In this document: piece after piece, positions 25,810 to 36,170 of the stretch | Layout: each line of letters begins with the position of its first letter | How positions within the stretch are numbered: position 1 is the first letter of the stretch | NCBI RefSeq assembly: GCF_000255295.1 | Contig: NC_017030.1 | Span: forward strand, 9,336,328-9,400,327 | From: Corallococcus coralloides DSM 2259 | GTDB lineage: Bacteria > Myxococcota > Myxococcia > Myxococcales > Myxococcaceae | Direction of reading: 5' to 3' | DNA length: 64,000 nt | The notes under the pieces: model-generated | The model's database searches: none | The model's input: the letters and a program-made list of their open reading frames with translations, nothing else | Told to the model about the DNA's origin: nothing | Translations under genes and position numbers: made by a program

Positions 25810-27420
25810 ATGCACTTCGAGTTGGCCTTCGTGCTGCTCTTCTCCATCGCGACAGCGGTGGCGATCGCGGCGCGCTACTTCAAGTTTCCGTACACGGTGG
25901 CGTTGGTCCTTGCGGGCCTGGGCCTGGGCATCGTGCAGGCCTTCGAGCCGCCGCACCTGACAAAGGAGCTGCTGTTCGCGGTCATCCTGCCGGGTCTGCT
26001 GTTCGAGGCGGCGTTCCACGTGGACTTCCGCAAGTTCATGAAGAACAAGCTGGCCATCACCTCCATGGCGATTCCGGGCGTGGTGGCGTCCATGGGGCTC
26101 ACGGCGCTGCTGTTGTCCCCGGCGATGAGCGGGCTGAACGCGCTGGAGGGCTTCGGGCTCATCCACGCGATGGTGTTCGCGTCGCTCATCGTGTCCACGG
26201 ACCCCATCGCGGTGGTGGGCCTGTTCAAGGCGCTGGGCGCGCCCAAGCGGCTGGCCATCCTGGTGGAGGGTGAGAGCCTGCTCAACGACGGCACCTCCGT
26301 GGTGCTCTTCACGCTGGTGGTGGGCGTGGCCGCGGGCCAGGAGTTCACCGTGGGCGGCGCGGTGATGGACTTCATCAAGGTGGCGGGCATGGGCGCCGTC
26401 ATCGGCGGGGCGGTGAGCTGGGCGGCGTCCAAGGTCATCCTCCGCGTGGAGGACGCCATGGTGGAGATCACCCTCACGGTCATCGCCGCGTACGGGTCCT
26501 TCGTGGTGGCGGAGCACTTCCACTACTCGGGCGTCATCGCGGTGGTGGTGGCGGGCCTGCTGTGCGGCAACTGGGCGGCGCGCATGGGCATGGGCCCCAC
26601 CACGCGCATCGCGGTGGAGAGCTTCTGGGAGTACCTGGCGTTCGCGCTCAACTCCGTGGTGTTCCTGCTCATCGGCCTGGAGGTGCAGCTGTCATCGCTG
26701 CTCGACTCGTGGCTGCCCATCCTGCTGGCGTACGGAGCGGTGCTGCTGGGCCGCGCGGTGGTCGTCTATGGCGTGTCCGGCCTGCTGCGGTTCACGTCGG
26801 AGAAGCTGCCCTGGAAGTGGAGCGCGGTGCTCACCTGGAGCGGCCTGCGCGGCGCGGTGTCCATGGTGCTGGTGCTCGGCCTTCCGAACGACTTCGCCCA
26901 CCGCGAGCTGCTGGTGAACATGACGTTCGGCGTGGTGGTGCTGTCCATCATCTTCCAGGGACTCACCATGGCGCCGATGCTCAAGAAGATGGGCATCACC
27001 GGCCTCAAGGACGTCTACCAGGAGAAGTACGAGCTGGCCCGCGGCAAGCTGGGCGCCATCCACGCGGCGCTCGCGTCCCTGGAGTCCATGCGCCGCGGCC
27101 GGGAGATTCCGGTGGACGTGCTGGAGCCCCTGGAGCGCGACTACCAGCAGAAGGCGCAGGCGGTGGAGCAGGAGATCGCCACGCTCAAGCAGCAGTCCAA
27201 CCGCTTCCACGAGGAGGAGGAGCAGGAGGCCATCCGCCGCGTCCTCATCGTGGAGAAGGACGCCCTCTTCAGCGCCTACCAGCAGGGCACGCTCAACAAG
27301 GAGGTCTTCGAGCACCTCACCGCGGAGCTGGACGAGCGCATCGCCAAGGCCAAGGACGCGGAGGCCCACATCCCGGAGGAGGACGCCCCCGCGCCCCCGC
27401 CGCAGGCCCTGGCCTCCTGA
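25810..27420 (+). CDS. CPA1-family Na+/H+ antiporter (NhaP-like)
   Basis: The 536-residue membrane protein has about a dozen transmembrane helices. It carries the CPA1 hallmark segments LLFEAAFHVDFRKF, STDPIAVVGLFK and GESLLNDGTSVVLF, whose acidic residues form the ion site, and WSGLRGAVSMVL near the end of the membrane part. The last 140 residues form a cytoplasmic helical, Glu/Gln/Lys-rich tail that may regulate activity. It should exchange protons for Na+ or K+ across the inner membrane. A very strong hairpin follows its stop codon. Confidence 0.92.
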   Translation: MHFELAFVLLFSIATAVAIAARYFKFPYTVALVLAGLGLGIVQAFEPPHLTKELLFAVILPGLLFEAAFHVDFRKFMKNKLAITSMAIPGVVASMGLTALLLSPAMSGLNALEGFGLIHAMVFASLIVSTDPIAVVGLFKALGAPKRLAILVEGESLLNDGTSVVLFTLVVGVAAGQEFTVGGAVMDFIKVAGMGAVIGGAVSWAASKVILRVEDAMVEITLTVIAAYGSFVVAEHFHYSGVIAVVVAGLLCGNWAARMGMGPTTRIAVESFWEYLAFALNSVVFLLIGLEVQLSSLLDSWLPILLAYGAVLLGRAVVVYGVSGLLRFTSEKLPWKWSAVLTWSGLRGAVSMVLVLGLPNDFAHRELLVNMTFGVVVLSIIFQGLTMAPMLKKMGITGLKDVYQEKYELARGKLGAIHAALASLESMRRGREIPVDVLEPLERDYQQKAQAVEQEIATLKQQSNRFHEEEEQEAIRRVLIVEKDALFSAYQQGTLNKEVFEHLTAELDERIAKAKDAEAHIPEEDAPAPPPQALAS

Positions 27421-27435
27421 GCCGACGACCCGGCC

Positions 27436-27468
27436 GGGCCGCTCCCCTCGTATGGAGGGGCGCGGCCC
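27436..27468 (+). terminator. Hairpin after the antiporter gene
   Basis: GGGCCGC at 27436-27442 pairs with GCGGCCC at 27462-27468. Inside it, CCCCTC at 27444-27449 pairs with GAGGGG at 27455-27460 around a 5-nt loop, with a single T-C mismatch between the two stems. No T tract follows. Confidence 0.6.
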
Positions 27469-27512
27469 CGGTATCGTCGGGGCGCTCAAGCAGGACAGGA
27501 GAGGCGAAACAC

Positions 27513-29390
27513 ATGCGGTGGACCTGGGGTTCGTGGCTGGTGCTCTCCTTCGTCGCGGGAGGGTGCGCACCGCTCGACCTGACCGCCTTCAACCCACGGG
27601 CCCCGGCCCTCTCCCGCATCCTCCCGGAGGCACCGGGCGCCGCGTGTGAGTTCGGGGGGAGGGCCGTCCAGACAGGGCTGGACCTGGACGGGAACGCCGT
27701 GCTCGGGGATGCCGAGGTCACCCGCACCGAGTACGTCTGCGCGGCCGCTCCGGCGTCGGTGCTGGTACGGACCTCGGAGCTCGCCCCTGGCGCCGTGTGC
27801 CTGGACGGGGGACGGCTGACCCAGGTGGGGCTCGACCTGGACGGCAACGGCGTGCTGGACGACGCCGAGGTCACCCGCGAGGTCCCCGCCTGCACGCGCG
27901 CCGCGGCCATCGTCACCCGGACCCGCCCGGTGACGGCCAGCACCGCCTGCCTGTCCTCCGCCACCGTGCTGGAGGCGGGCGACGACGTGGACGGCGACGG
28001 CGTGCTCGACACCGCCGAGGTCCAGGCCTCCCATCACTTCTGCCTCGTGGACAGCGCCCTGCTGCGCATCCAGGTCCAGCCCGAGCCGGCCGGCGGGGCC
28101 TGCGGACGGCCCGGCATGCGCGTGGAGGCCTTCGGAGACCTCAACGGCAACGGGCAGCGGGACCCCGACACGGAGGCCCTGACCCTCCTGCCGCTGTGCC
28201 AGCCCGCGCGCGTCTACAGCGGCGGCCCGTACGTGGTGGCCACCGCCGAGGACCTCGCGGGGCTCCAGGGCGTCACCCGCGTGGACGGGGACCTGATCAT
28301 CAATAGCGAGACCCTGACGGACCTGGCCCTGCCGGAGCTGTCCGTCGTCATGGGCGCCCTGTCCATCCAGGCCAACCCCCAGCTCACGCGCGCGGCGCTG
28401 CCCGGGCTGAGGTTCGCCGGGGAGGTGTTGCTGGCGGACAACACGGTGCTGTCCACGGCCTCCCTGGGAGGCCCGGCCGGACAGGTCCACGTGGACCAGA
28501 ACCTGACCGTGCGGGGCAACCCCGCGCTCCTGTCGCTGGAGGGACTGCGCACGCTGACGCCGCGCCGCTGGCTGGGCGTGGCGGACAACGCGCTGCTGGA
28601 GACCTTCGAGTTCCCCTGGGTGGACAGCCTCCCGGATGGCCTCAGCGTGCAGGGGAATCCGCGGCTGCGCACGCTGTCCCTGCCGTTCCTCGAGACCGCG
28701 GGCAGCGTGGTGCTGATCCAGAACGTGGCCCTGGAGTCGCTGTCCGGCCTGGCCGCCCTGCGCACCGTCGAGCACCTGGACATCTTCGCCAGCGACGCAC
28801 TGACGACGCTGCAAGGACTCGACAGCCTCCTGTCCGCGAGCTCCATCACCATCGTCAGGAACGCGAAGCTCCAGACCACGGCGGGCTTCCCGCGCCTCAT
28901 CCGCGCGGGCGCGGTGACCATTGGAGACAACGTGGTGCTGGAGTCCACGGGCGGCATGCCCGAGCTGCGCACCGTGTCCGAGCTCTTCACCCTCCGGAAC
29001 AACGCCCGGCTGAAATCGGTGACGGGCCTGGAGAACCTGGACTCGGTCCACACCCTCCTCGTGGAGCTGAACCCGCGCCTCACCGACCTGGGCGGCTTCG
29101 GGCGGCTGCTGCGGCTGGACCGGCTGTCGGTCCGCTACAACAACGACCTGCGGGAGCTGAGCCGGCTCCAGGGCCTGCGCCAGCTCCAGTTCCTCGTCGT
29201 GACGGACAACCCGTCCCTTGAGGAGCTGGGCCTGAACGACCTCCAGGTCGTGGGGGGGTGGTTCAACGTGGCCAACAACCCCCTGCTGCCCGCGTGCCGC
29301 GCGCGGGAGCTGGCCGACCGCGTCTACCTGGGGATGGAGATGCGCGTCATCAGCGGCAACGACGACGCGGCCACCTGCGACGCGCCCTAG
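27513..29390 (+). CDS. Lipoprotein with DUF7151-type repeats and leucine-rich receptor-L-like repeats
   Basis: The start at 27513 is backed by AGGAGAGG nine bases upstream; a much longer frame overlapping the antiporter gene is spurious. The 625-residue product has a lipoprotein signal (VAGGC). Residues 30-230 carry repeats of the pattern G-x2-C...GLDLDGNGVLDDAEV, a Ca-binding-like motif common in myxobacterial lipoproteins (DUF7151). The remainder is a run of irregular leucine-rich repeats (LSVQGNPRLRTLSLPFLE and similar), as in receptor L-domains. It is probably a surface-exposed binding protein. Ligand unknown. Confidence 0.82.
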   Translation: MRWTWGSWLVLSFVAGGCAPLDLTAFNPRAPALSRILPEAPGAACEFGGRAVQTGLDLDGNAVLGDAEVTRTEYVCAAAPASVLVRTSELAPGAVCLDGGRLTQVGLDLDGNGVLDDAEVTREVPACTRAAAIVTRTRPVTASTACLSSATVLEAGDDVDGDGVLDTAEVQASHHFCLVDSALLRIQVQPEPAGGACGRPGMRVEAFGDLNGNGQRDPDTEALTLLPLCQPARVYSGGPYVVATAEDLAGLQGVTRVDGDLIINSETLTDLALPELSVVMGALSIQANPQLTRAALPGLRFAGEVLLADNTVLSTASLGGPAGQVHVDQNLTVRGNPALLSLEGLRTLTPRRWLGVADNALLETFEFPWVDSLPDGLSVQGNPRLRTLSLPFLETAGSVVLIQNVALESLSGLAALRTVEHLDIFASDALTTLQGLDSLLSASSITIVRNAKLQTTAGFPRLIRAGAVTIGDNVVLESTGGMPELRTVSELFTLRNNARLKSVTGLENLDSVHTLLVELNPRLTDLGGFGRLLRLDRLSVRYNNDLRELSRLQGLRQLQFLVVTDNPSLEELGLNDLQVVGGWFNVANNPLLPACRARELADRVYLGMEMRVISGNDDAATCDAP

Positions 29391-29405
29391 GCTCCGGCAG
29401 CCCCG

Positions 29406-30077
29406 TCAGCTCGCGGTTCCCTCCACCCGCGACTGGAGCACCGCGCCCAGCACGTCCGCGGTGTCCTCGCGCAGCCGCGACAGGTGCGTGTAGAGCACGT
29501 CCTCCACCTGGGCCACCGTCTCCTTCGGCGCGCCTGACTCACGCAGGCCCGCCAGCACCGTGTACGCGGCCACCGCCAGCGGCCCCACGTAGCCGCGAGA
29601 CTCCTCCCAGAACTCCTCGAAGCACGGCACCGCCTCGCCCGCCACCACGCGCGCGAGCCGCCCCAGGCACGCCTCCCAGTAGGCGCGGTGCGCGTCCCGG
29701 GCCGCGTCGTCCGCGAACGGGCCCTGGCGCAGCTCCAGCCGCGTGCCGTCCTCCCCTGCTCCGGTCGCATGGAAGGTCAGCTCCGCCCGGGTGCGCCCCG
29801 GCGGCACCGGCCCGCCCCCCTCCCAGTCCATCTCCAGCGCCAGGAACCGCCCCGGCTCCACCTGCACGATGCAGCCCACCTGGGAGAACACCCGACCCGC
29901 CGCGTCCCGCAGGCCCACCCGGTAGGGCTGGCCCAACGCACCGGGGTCCGGCGCGTGCGTGCGGTAGCAGCCCGGCGGCGCGCCGAACCAGCGGCGGATG
30001 AGCGCGGGCTCCGAGAAGGCGGGGAACACCGCGGCCGGCGGCGCGGGCAGCTTCCACTCCAGCGTCAGGTCGCTCAC
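29406..30077 (-). CDS. SRPBCC/AHSA1-family protein
   Basis: The first 140 of 223 residues fit the START-like AHSA1 fold: LEWKLPAPPAAVFPAFSEPALIRRWFG, then GRFLALEMDWEGG and TRLELRQGPF, and a helix YWEACLGRL. This fold binds hydrophobic ligands or assists Hsp90 in eukaryotes; the bacterial ligand is unknown. The C-terminal 80 residues form additional helices. The start codon overlaps the stop of the oxygenase gene (ATGA at 30074-30077). Confidence 0.82.
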   Translation of the reverse strand: MSDLTLEWKLPAPPAAVFPAFSEPALIRRWFGAPPGCYRTHAPDPGALGQPYRVGLRDAAGRVFSQVGCIVQVEPGRFLALEMDWEGGGPVPPGRTRAELTFHATGAGEDGTRLELRQGPFADDAARDAHRAYWEACLGRLARVVAGEAVPCFEEFWEESRGYVGPLAVAAYTVLAGLRESGAPKETVAQVEDVLYTHLSRLREDTADVLGAVLQSRVEGTAS

Positions 30078-30724
30078 GCCCGCACCCCCGAGCGCGTGCG
30101 CACCTCGAAGCGGGGCACGTTCGCCAGCTGCTCCGCCGGCGCGCGGTACTGCTCCACCACCAGGCTGATCCGCGACTCCTGCATCGACTCCGCGCCGGAG
30201 GTGATGGCCTCCACCTCATGCAGCAGGTCGCCCCGGAACATCACCAGCGCGTTCTGCTGCGGCGTCAGCTCCGCCACCCGACCTCCCCGGTGGTACAGCC
30301 GCAGCGCCCCGCCCCGGAGTTCCTTCGGAACCTGGACATACAGCACGCTCACCGCCACCGGGCAGCCGATACTCGGGCCGTAGAACTCAAGGCTCCGGTC
30401 GATGTGCGCCGCGACGTTCCGGCCCCTGCCCACCAGCAGCGGGTTGAGCAGGAAGGCGTTGCACTCCGGCAGGAGCGTCTTCGCCAGGTACGGCGCGAAC
30501 GCCGGGAAGCGCTCCTGGACGTCCGGCAGCGCGTCCCGGCGGAACGTCAGCGAGAAGCCGTACGTGCCGGAGAACTGCCCCGACAGGTTCGACTCCCCCA
30601 GGAGTGACGAGCCCAGGATGGCCGAGCGGATGGAGGCCATCGTCTCCTCGGGGAGGACGTCCGGAGTGCGGTGGAAGTAGGTGTCGAGCCGGAAGGCTCC
30701 ACCCCACGGTGGCTGGAAGCGCAT
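30074..30724 (-). CDS. 2-oxoglutarate-Fe(II) dioxygenase family protein
   Basis: The chosen start at 30724 (MRFQPPWGGA) gives 216 residues. The iron ligands are readable as His107 and Asp109 (HID) and His169 (LLHEV), and Arg185 in ESRISLVVEQY is the likely 2-oxoglutarate anchor. This is the pattern of prolyl-4-hydroxylase-like/PKHD enzymes. Substrate unknown; it may be a protein or small-molecule hydroxylase. It is translationally coupled to the AHSA1-type gene. Confidence 0.8.
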   Translation of the reverse strand: MRFQPPWGGAFRLDTYFHRTPDVLPEETMASIRSAILGSSLLGESNLSGQFSGTYGFSLTFRRDALPDVQERFPAFAPYLAKTLLPECNAFLLNPLLVGRGRNVAAHIDRSLEFYGPSIGCPVAVSVLYVQVPKELRGGALRLYHRGGRVAELTPQQNALVMFRGDLLHEVEAITSGAESMQESRISLVVEQYRAPAEQLANVPRFEVRTRSGVRA

Positions 30725-31014
30725 GGCCCCGGAGTCTACCCACCCACGCCGCGCTGCCCCATCCCCCGCTTTCACTCGGGCGGAGGCGCTCCACGCCCCA
30801 GACGCAACACGACGCGTCAACCCCTGACAACACGGCGCGTCAGGAATGACATCAATTTCGCTTATTTATCAGTTATCACGTCTAAGTCGAATTCTCCGAC
30901 CTCCCACCTTGCGGCTCCCAGGGTGTTCAGACTTTCTTCGGACAAGCTACGAAGTCCCCTTCGCAGCGCTCGCCGTCCCACGCCCCATCCACCCCTACAA
31001 TGGAGTTCGCAACC
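30725..31014. other. Divergent intergenic region with a direct repeat and AT-rich tract
   Basis: This gap of 290 bases separates the divergent oxygenase and di-haem cytochrome genes. It holds an imperfect direct repeat CAACACGACGCGTCA (30805-30819) / CAACACGGCGCGTCA (30828-30842), spaced 23 bases, i.e. about two helical turns. An unusually AT-rich stretch around 30846-30890 (CGCTTATTTATCAGTTATCA) follows and is a plausible promoter area for the cytochrome gene. No coding frame seen. Confidence 0.45.
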
Positions 31015-33282
<2,268 letters not shown>

Positions 33283-33303
33283 GGCATCCCCTGTCGCCAT
33301 GAC

Positions 33304-33349
33304 CGGCGCCGGGCGGGAGGGGCTACCAGGGCCCTCGCGTCCGGCGCCG
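33304..33349 (+). terminator. Two-tier hairpin after the di-haem cytochrome gene
   Basis: CGGCGCCGG at 33304-33312 pairs perfectly with CCGGCGCCG at 33341-33349. GAGGG at 33317-33321 pairs with CCCTC at 33332-33336 inside it. It lies 20 bases after the stop codon. There is no clear T run. Confidence 0.5.
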
Positions 33350-33443
33350 TGTCGTTTCACGCCTGCTCGCCTGGTGCGCCTCCGGCCGGTCCGGGGTCCA
33401 GGTGGGACGTCCCATATTTGGCTCCAGAGGAAGGAGCCAAGGG

Positions 33444-34943
33444 ATGGACGAACAGCGGGAGGAGACCGCTGCGCGGTTCAAGAGCGGGACGCCCTACCTG
33501 GATGAAATCCTGTGCGGCGGCTGGTTGCGTGGCGGGCTGTACCTCGTCGCCGGCCCCCCGGGCAGTGGCAAGACGACGCTCGCCAACGAGATGTGCTTCC
33601 GCGCCGCCCAGGCGGGGGACAGCAGCCTCTACGTAACGCTGCTGGCGGAGACCCACGAGCGCATGCTCCTGCACCTGCGCTCGTTCGAGTTCTTCCACCA
33701 GGACTCCGTGGGCACCCGGGTCCACTACATCAGCGGGCTGCCCTCGCTGCGGGAGGGTGGAGGCCGGGCCTTCATCGACACGTTGATCCGCACGGTCCGG
33801 GAGCGTGACGCCCGGCTGCTCATCGTGGACGGGCTGATGGTCTTCAAGGAGCGGCTGCGCCCGGACGAGGACCTGCGTGAGCTGCTGCAGGCGCTCAACG
33901 TGAGGCTGGCCGCCCTGGACTGCACGACGCTGCTCCTGAACACGGAGACCCAGAAGGGCACGGGCCCGGAGTTCGGCGTCGTCGACGGCGTCGTGGCCCT
34001 GAGCGCGGACCTCATCGGGCTCAAGGCCACGCGCGGCATCGAGGTCACCAAGTTCCGCGGCAGCAACAACATCCCGGGCCGGCACACCTTCCTCATCGAC
34101 GAGCACGGCGTGAACATCTACCCGCGCTTCGAGGCGGCGATGCGCGACACGCCCCGCAAGCTGGCCGACCCCCGCCACCGCAGCCGCTGGGGCATCGAGG
34201 GGCTGGACGCCATGTGCTCGGGGGGGCTCGTCACCCGGTCCTCCACGCTCATCATGGGCAGTCCGGGCGGCGGCAAGACGCTCATCGGCATGTCGTTCCT
34301 GTTGGAAGGGGCGCGCAAGGGAGAGCCGGGGCTCTACTTCGGCTTCGCGGAGAGCGGCGCGCAGCTCACGCTCAAGTGCCACAACGTGGGGCTGGAGCTG
34401 GAGCCGCTGCAGCGCCAGGGGCTCTTGCGGCTCGAGGCGCGCGCGCCGGTGGAGACGCTGCCCGACGCGATGGCCCAGGAGCTGCTGGCGCTGGTCCAGC
34501 AGCAGGGCGTGAGGCGGCTGGTGCTGGATGGCCTGGAGCCCTTCGCGAAGGAGGCCATCGACCCGGAGCGCACCACGCGCTTCATCACCGCGCTCATGAA
34601 CGCGCTGCGCGAGCGTGACGTCACCCTGCTCATCACCCAGCAGACGAACGACATGTTCGGCCCGGAGCTGCACTCGCCCATCCGGGGCATCGAGGCCATC
34701 TGTGACAACCTGGTGTTCCTGCGCTTCTTCGAGCTGCACGGCAAGCTGCACCGGCTCATCACGGTGCTGAAGATGCGTGACAGCAACAACGACCCCTTCC
34801 TGCGCGAGCTGCTCATCACGAACGAGGGCCCCCGCGTCGGGGAGTCGTACGTGGCGCTGGAGGCCATGCTCACCGGCCAGCCCCATGCCCGGATGCAGGG
34901 GACTGGAGTCACCGGACCCGGCCGGAACAGGGAGGGCGCGTGA
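33444..34943 (+). CDS. KaiC-like double RecA-domain ATPase
   Basis: The start at 33444 is supported by AGGAAGGAG nine to ten bases upstream. The 499-residue protein has two KaiC/RadA-type ATPase domains in tandem, with P-loops GPPGSGKTT (37-45) and GSPGGGKTL (272-280) and Walker B-like segments ARLLIVDGLMVF and VRRLVLDGLEPF. This is the CI/CII layout of circadian KaiC, but outside cyanobacteria such proteins, usually without KaiA and KaiB, work in stress responses or two-component signalling. It overlaps the following response regulator gene by four bases (ATGA), so the two should act together. Confidence 0.87.
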   Translation: MDEQREETAARFKSGTPYLDEILCGGWLRGGLYLVAGPPGSGKTTLANEMCFRAAQAGDSSLYVTLLAETHERMLLHLRSFEFFHQDSVGTRVHYISGLPSLREGGGRAFIDTLIRTVRERDARLLIVDGLMVFKERLRPDEDLRELLQALNVRLAALDCTTLLLNTETQKGTGPEFGVVDGVVALSADLIGLKATRGIEVTKFRGSNNIPGRHTFLIDEHGVNIYPRFEAAMRDTPRKLADPRHRSRWGIEGLDAMCSGGLVTRSSTLIMGSPGGGKTLIGMSFLLEGARKGEPGLYFGFAESGAQLTLKCHNVGLELEPLQRQGLLRLEARAPVETLPDAMAQELLALVQQQGVRRLVLDGLEPFAKEAIDPERTTRFITALMNALRERDVTLLITQQTNDMFGPELHSPIRGIEAICDNLVFLRFFELHGKLHRLITVLKMRDSNNDPFLRELLITNEGPRVGESYVALEAMLTGQPHARMQGTGVTGPGRNREGA

Positions 34944-35305
34944 TGTCGCGCATCCTCGTGGTGGAGGACGAGGAGACCCTGGCGGACGCCATCCAGGACG
35001 TGTTGCAGGACGCCGGCTTCGAGGTGCAGGTGGCCCGCAACGGCCTGGAGGCCTTGCGCAAGCTGGAGGCCGGCGTGCCCGACGTGCTGCTGCTGGACCT
35101 GATGCTGCCGCTCATGGACGGCCGCGGGCTGCTCAAGCGGATGCGCGACCAGGAGCGCCTGCGCGAGCTGCCGGTGGTGGTCATGACCAGTGCCAGCCGC
35201 AAGGCGCTGGGCGAGCATCCGGTCCGCTCGTTCCTGCCGAAGCCCGTCACGGCCGTGGGACTGCTCAAGGCCGTGAAGTCCGTGCTCCCGGGTGCGGAAG
35301 GGTGA
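34940..35305 (+). CDS. Single-domain response regulator (CheY-like)
   Basis: The 121-residue protein consists only of a receiver domain. It has the acidic pair Glu9/Asp10, phospho-acceptor Asp53 in LLLDLMLPLMDGRG, switch Thr in VVMTSAS, and Lys in FLPKPV. It has no output domain, so it must signal by binding a partner. It is translationally coupled to the KaiC-like gene, which is the obvious candidate partner. No histidine kinase gene lies nearby. Confidence 0.92.
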   Translation: MMSRILVVEDEETLADAIQDVLQDAGFEVQVARNGLEALRKLEAGVPDVLLLDLMLPLMDGRGLLKRMRDQERLRELPVVVMTSASRKALGEHPVRSFLPKPVTAVGLLKAVKSVLPGAEG

Positions 35306-35323
35306 GGCCCCACATCACCGGAT

Positions 35324-35344
35324 GCCACCTGACACCCAGGTGGC
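35324..35344 (+). terminator. Hairpin after the response regulator gene
   Basis: GCCACCTG (35324-35331) and CAGGTGGC (35337-35344) form a perfect 8-bp stem with a 5-nt loop, 18 bases after the stop codon. No T tract. Confidence 0.5.
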
Positions 35345-35477
35345 CCGGGTCACTGCGCATGGGCGCACGGTCGGCGTCCGCGATGCGCAATGGCAGACAG
35401 GTGCGGAGGAGCCCCCACTCCCGGCCTCGTGAAGCGTTCCGACATTTCCTCCGGTGTCCCTTTCCCGGAGAATGCAC

Positions 35478-36170
35478 ATGGCGCATCGTCCCGCCCCTCC
35501 GCCGCCGCTTTCCGACAATGCCATCCAGGTGGAGGCCGTGGCCTTCATGGATGCCCGGGGACACTGGCTGACCGCCGTCGCGTCGCGGCGGGTGGCGGCG
35601 GTGCGCGAGTTCTTCCGGCAACACGCCCACCTGCGGCGCGACTTCGTCCGCGAGCGTGCCGAGGAGGAACGCCGGGAGGGACGGCTCGCGCTGGAGCTGT
35701 TCTCCCGCGCGGCCCAGCGCGTCCGGTGGCTGCTCACCACGGGTGACGGCCCCAGCACGCGCATTCATGGCGCGGAGGCCGGACGCGACCTGGGCCTGCT
35801 GTTCGCGGGCACGGACTCCGGACTGGATGGCCTGACGTCGGAGCGGGAGCAGCGCTGGAACCTCAACCACCCGCACCCGCTGCCGCCCACCGGCTTTCGC
35901 GCGAGCCGCCCCGACGAGGACCAGACCCACCACCTGGCCTTCTACGCGATGTTCGGCGCCTCCAACGAGAGCTCCCCCGAGGAACAGCTGAACAAGCTGA
36001 TGGGCGCGCTCAGCGACATGGGGCCTCCGGATGATCAACACCTGGCCTGGGACGGCATCGACCTGGGACGCATGCTGGGCGACCCTCGCTTCGACGTGAA
36101 CGCCTGGCTCTGGAAGACCGTGGGGGACCCGGTCCAGCTCCCCCAGGCCGCCGAGGCCGTCGCCAGCTAG
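35478..36170 (+). CDS. Protein of unknown function
   Basis: Of several in-frame starts I prefer the ATG at 35478 (MAHRPAPPPP), because GGAG lies eight bases upstream. The 230-residue product has no signal peptide or membrane segment. Its first part is predicted helical and rich in Arg/Glu (RRDFVRERAEEERREGRL); the second half is acidic with several Trp and His. I recognise no family. It ends four bases inside the end of the convergent duplicated protein gene. Confidence 0.6.
   Translation: MAHRPAPPPPLSDNAIQVEAVAFMDARGHWLTAVASRRVAAVREFFRQHAHLRRDFVRERAEEERREGRLALELFSRAAQRVRWLLTTGDGPSTRIHGAEAGRDLGLLFAGTDSGLDGLTSEREQRWNLNHPHPLPPTGFRASRPDEDQTHHLAFYAMFGASNESSPEEQLNKLMGALSDMGPPDDQHLAWDGIDLGRMLGDPRFDVNAWLWKTVGDPVQLPQAAEAVAS

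Noticed and set aside
26562-27512. Long open frame overlapping the antiporter and running into the lipoprotein gene
   Set aside because: It covers the antiporter in another frame with Arg/Gly/His-rich sequence; the lipoprotein has its own ribosome binding site and signal peptide at 27513.
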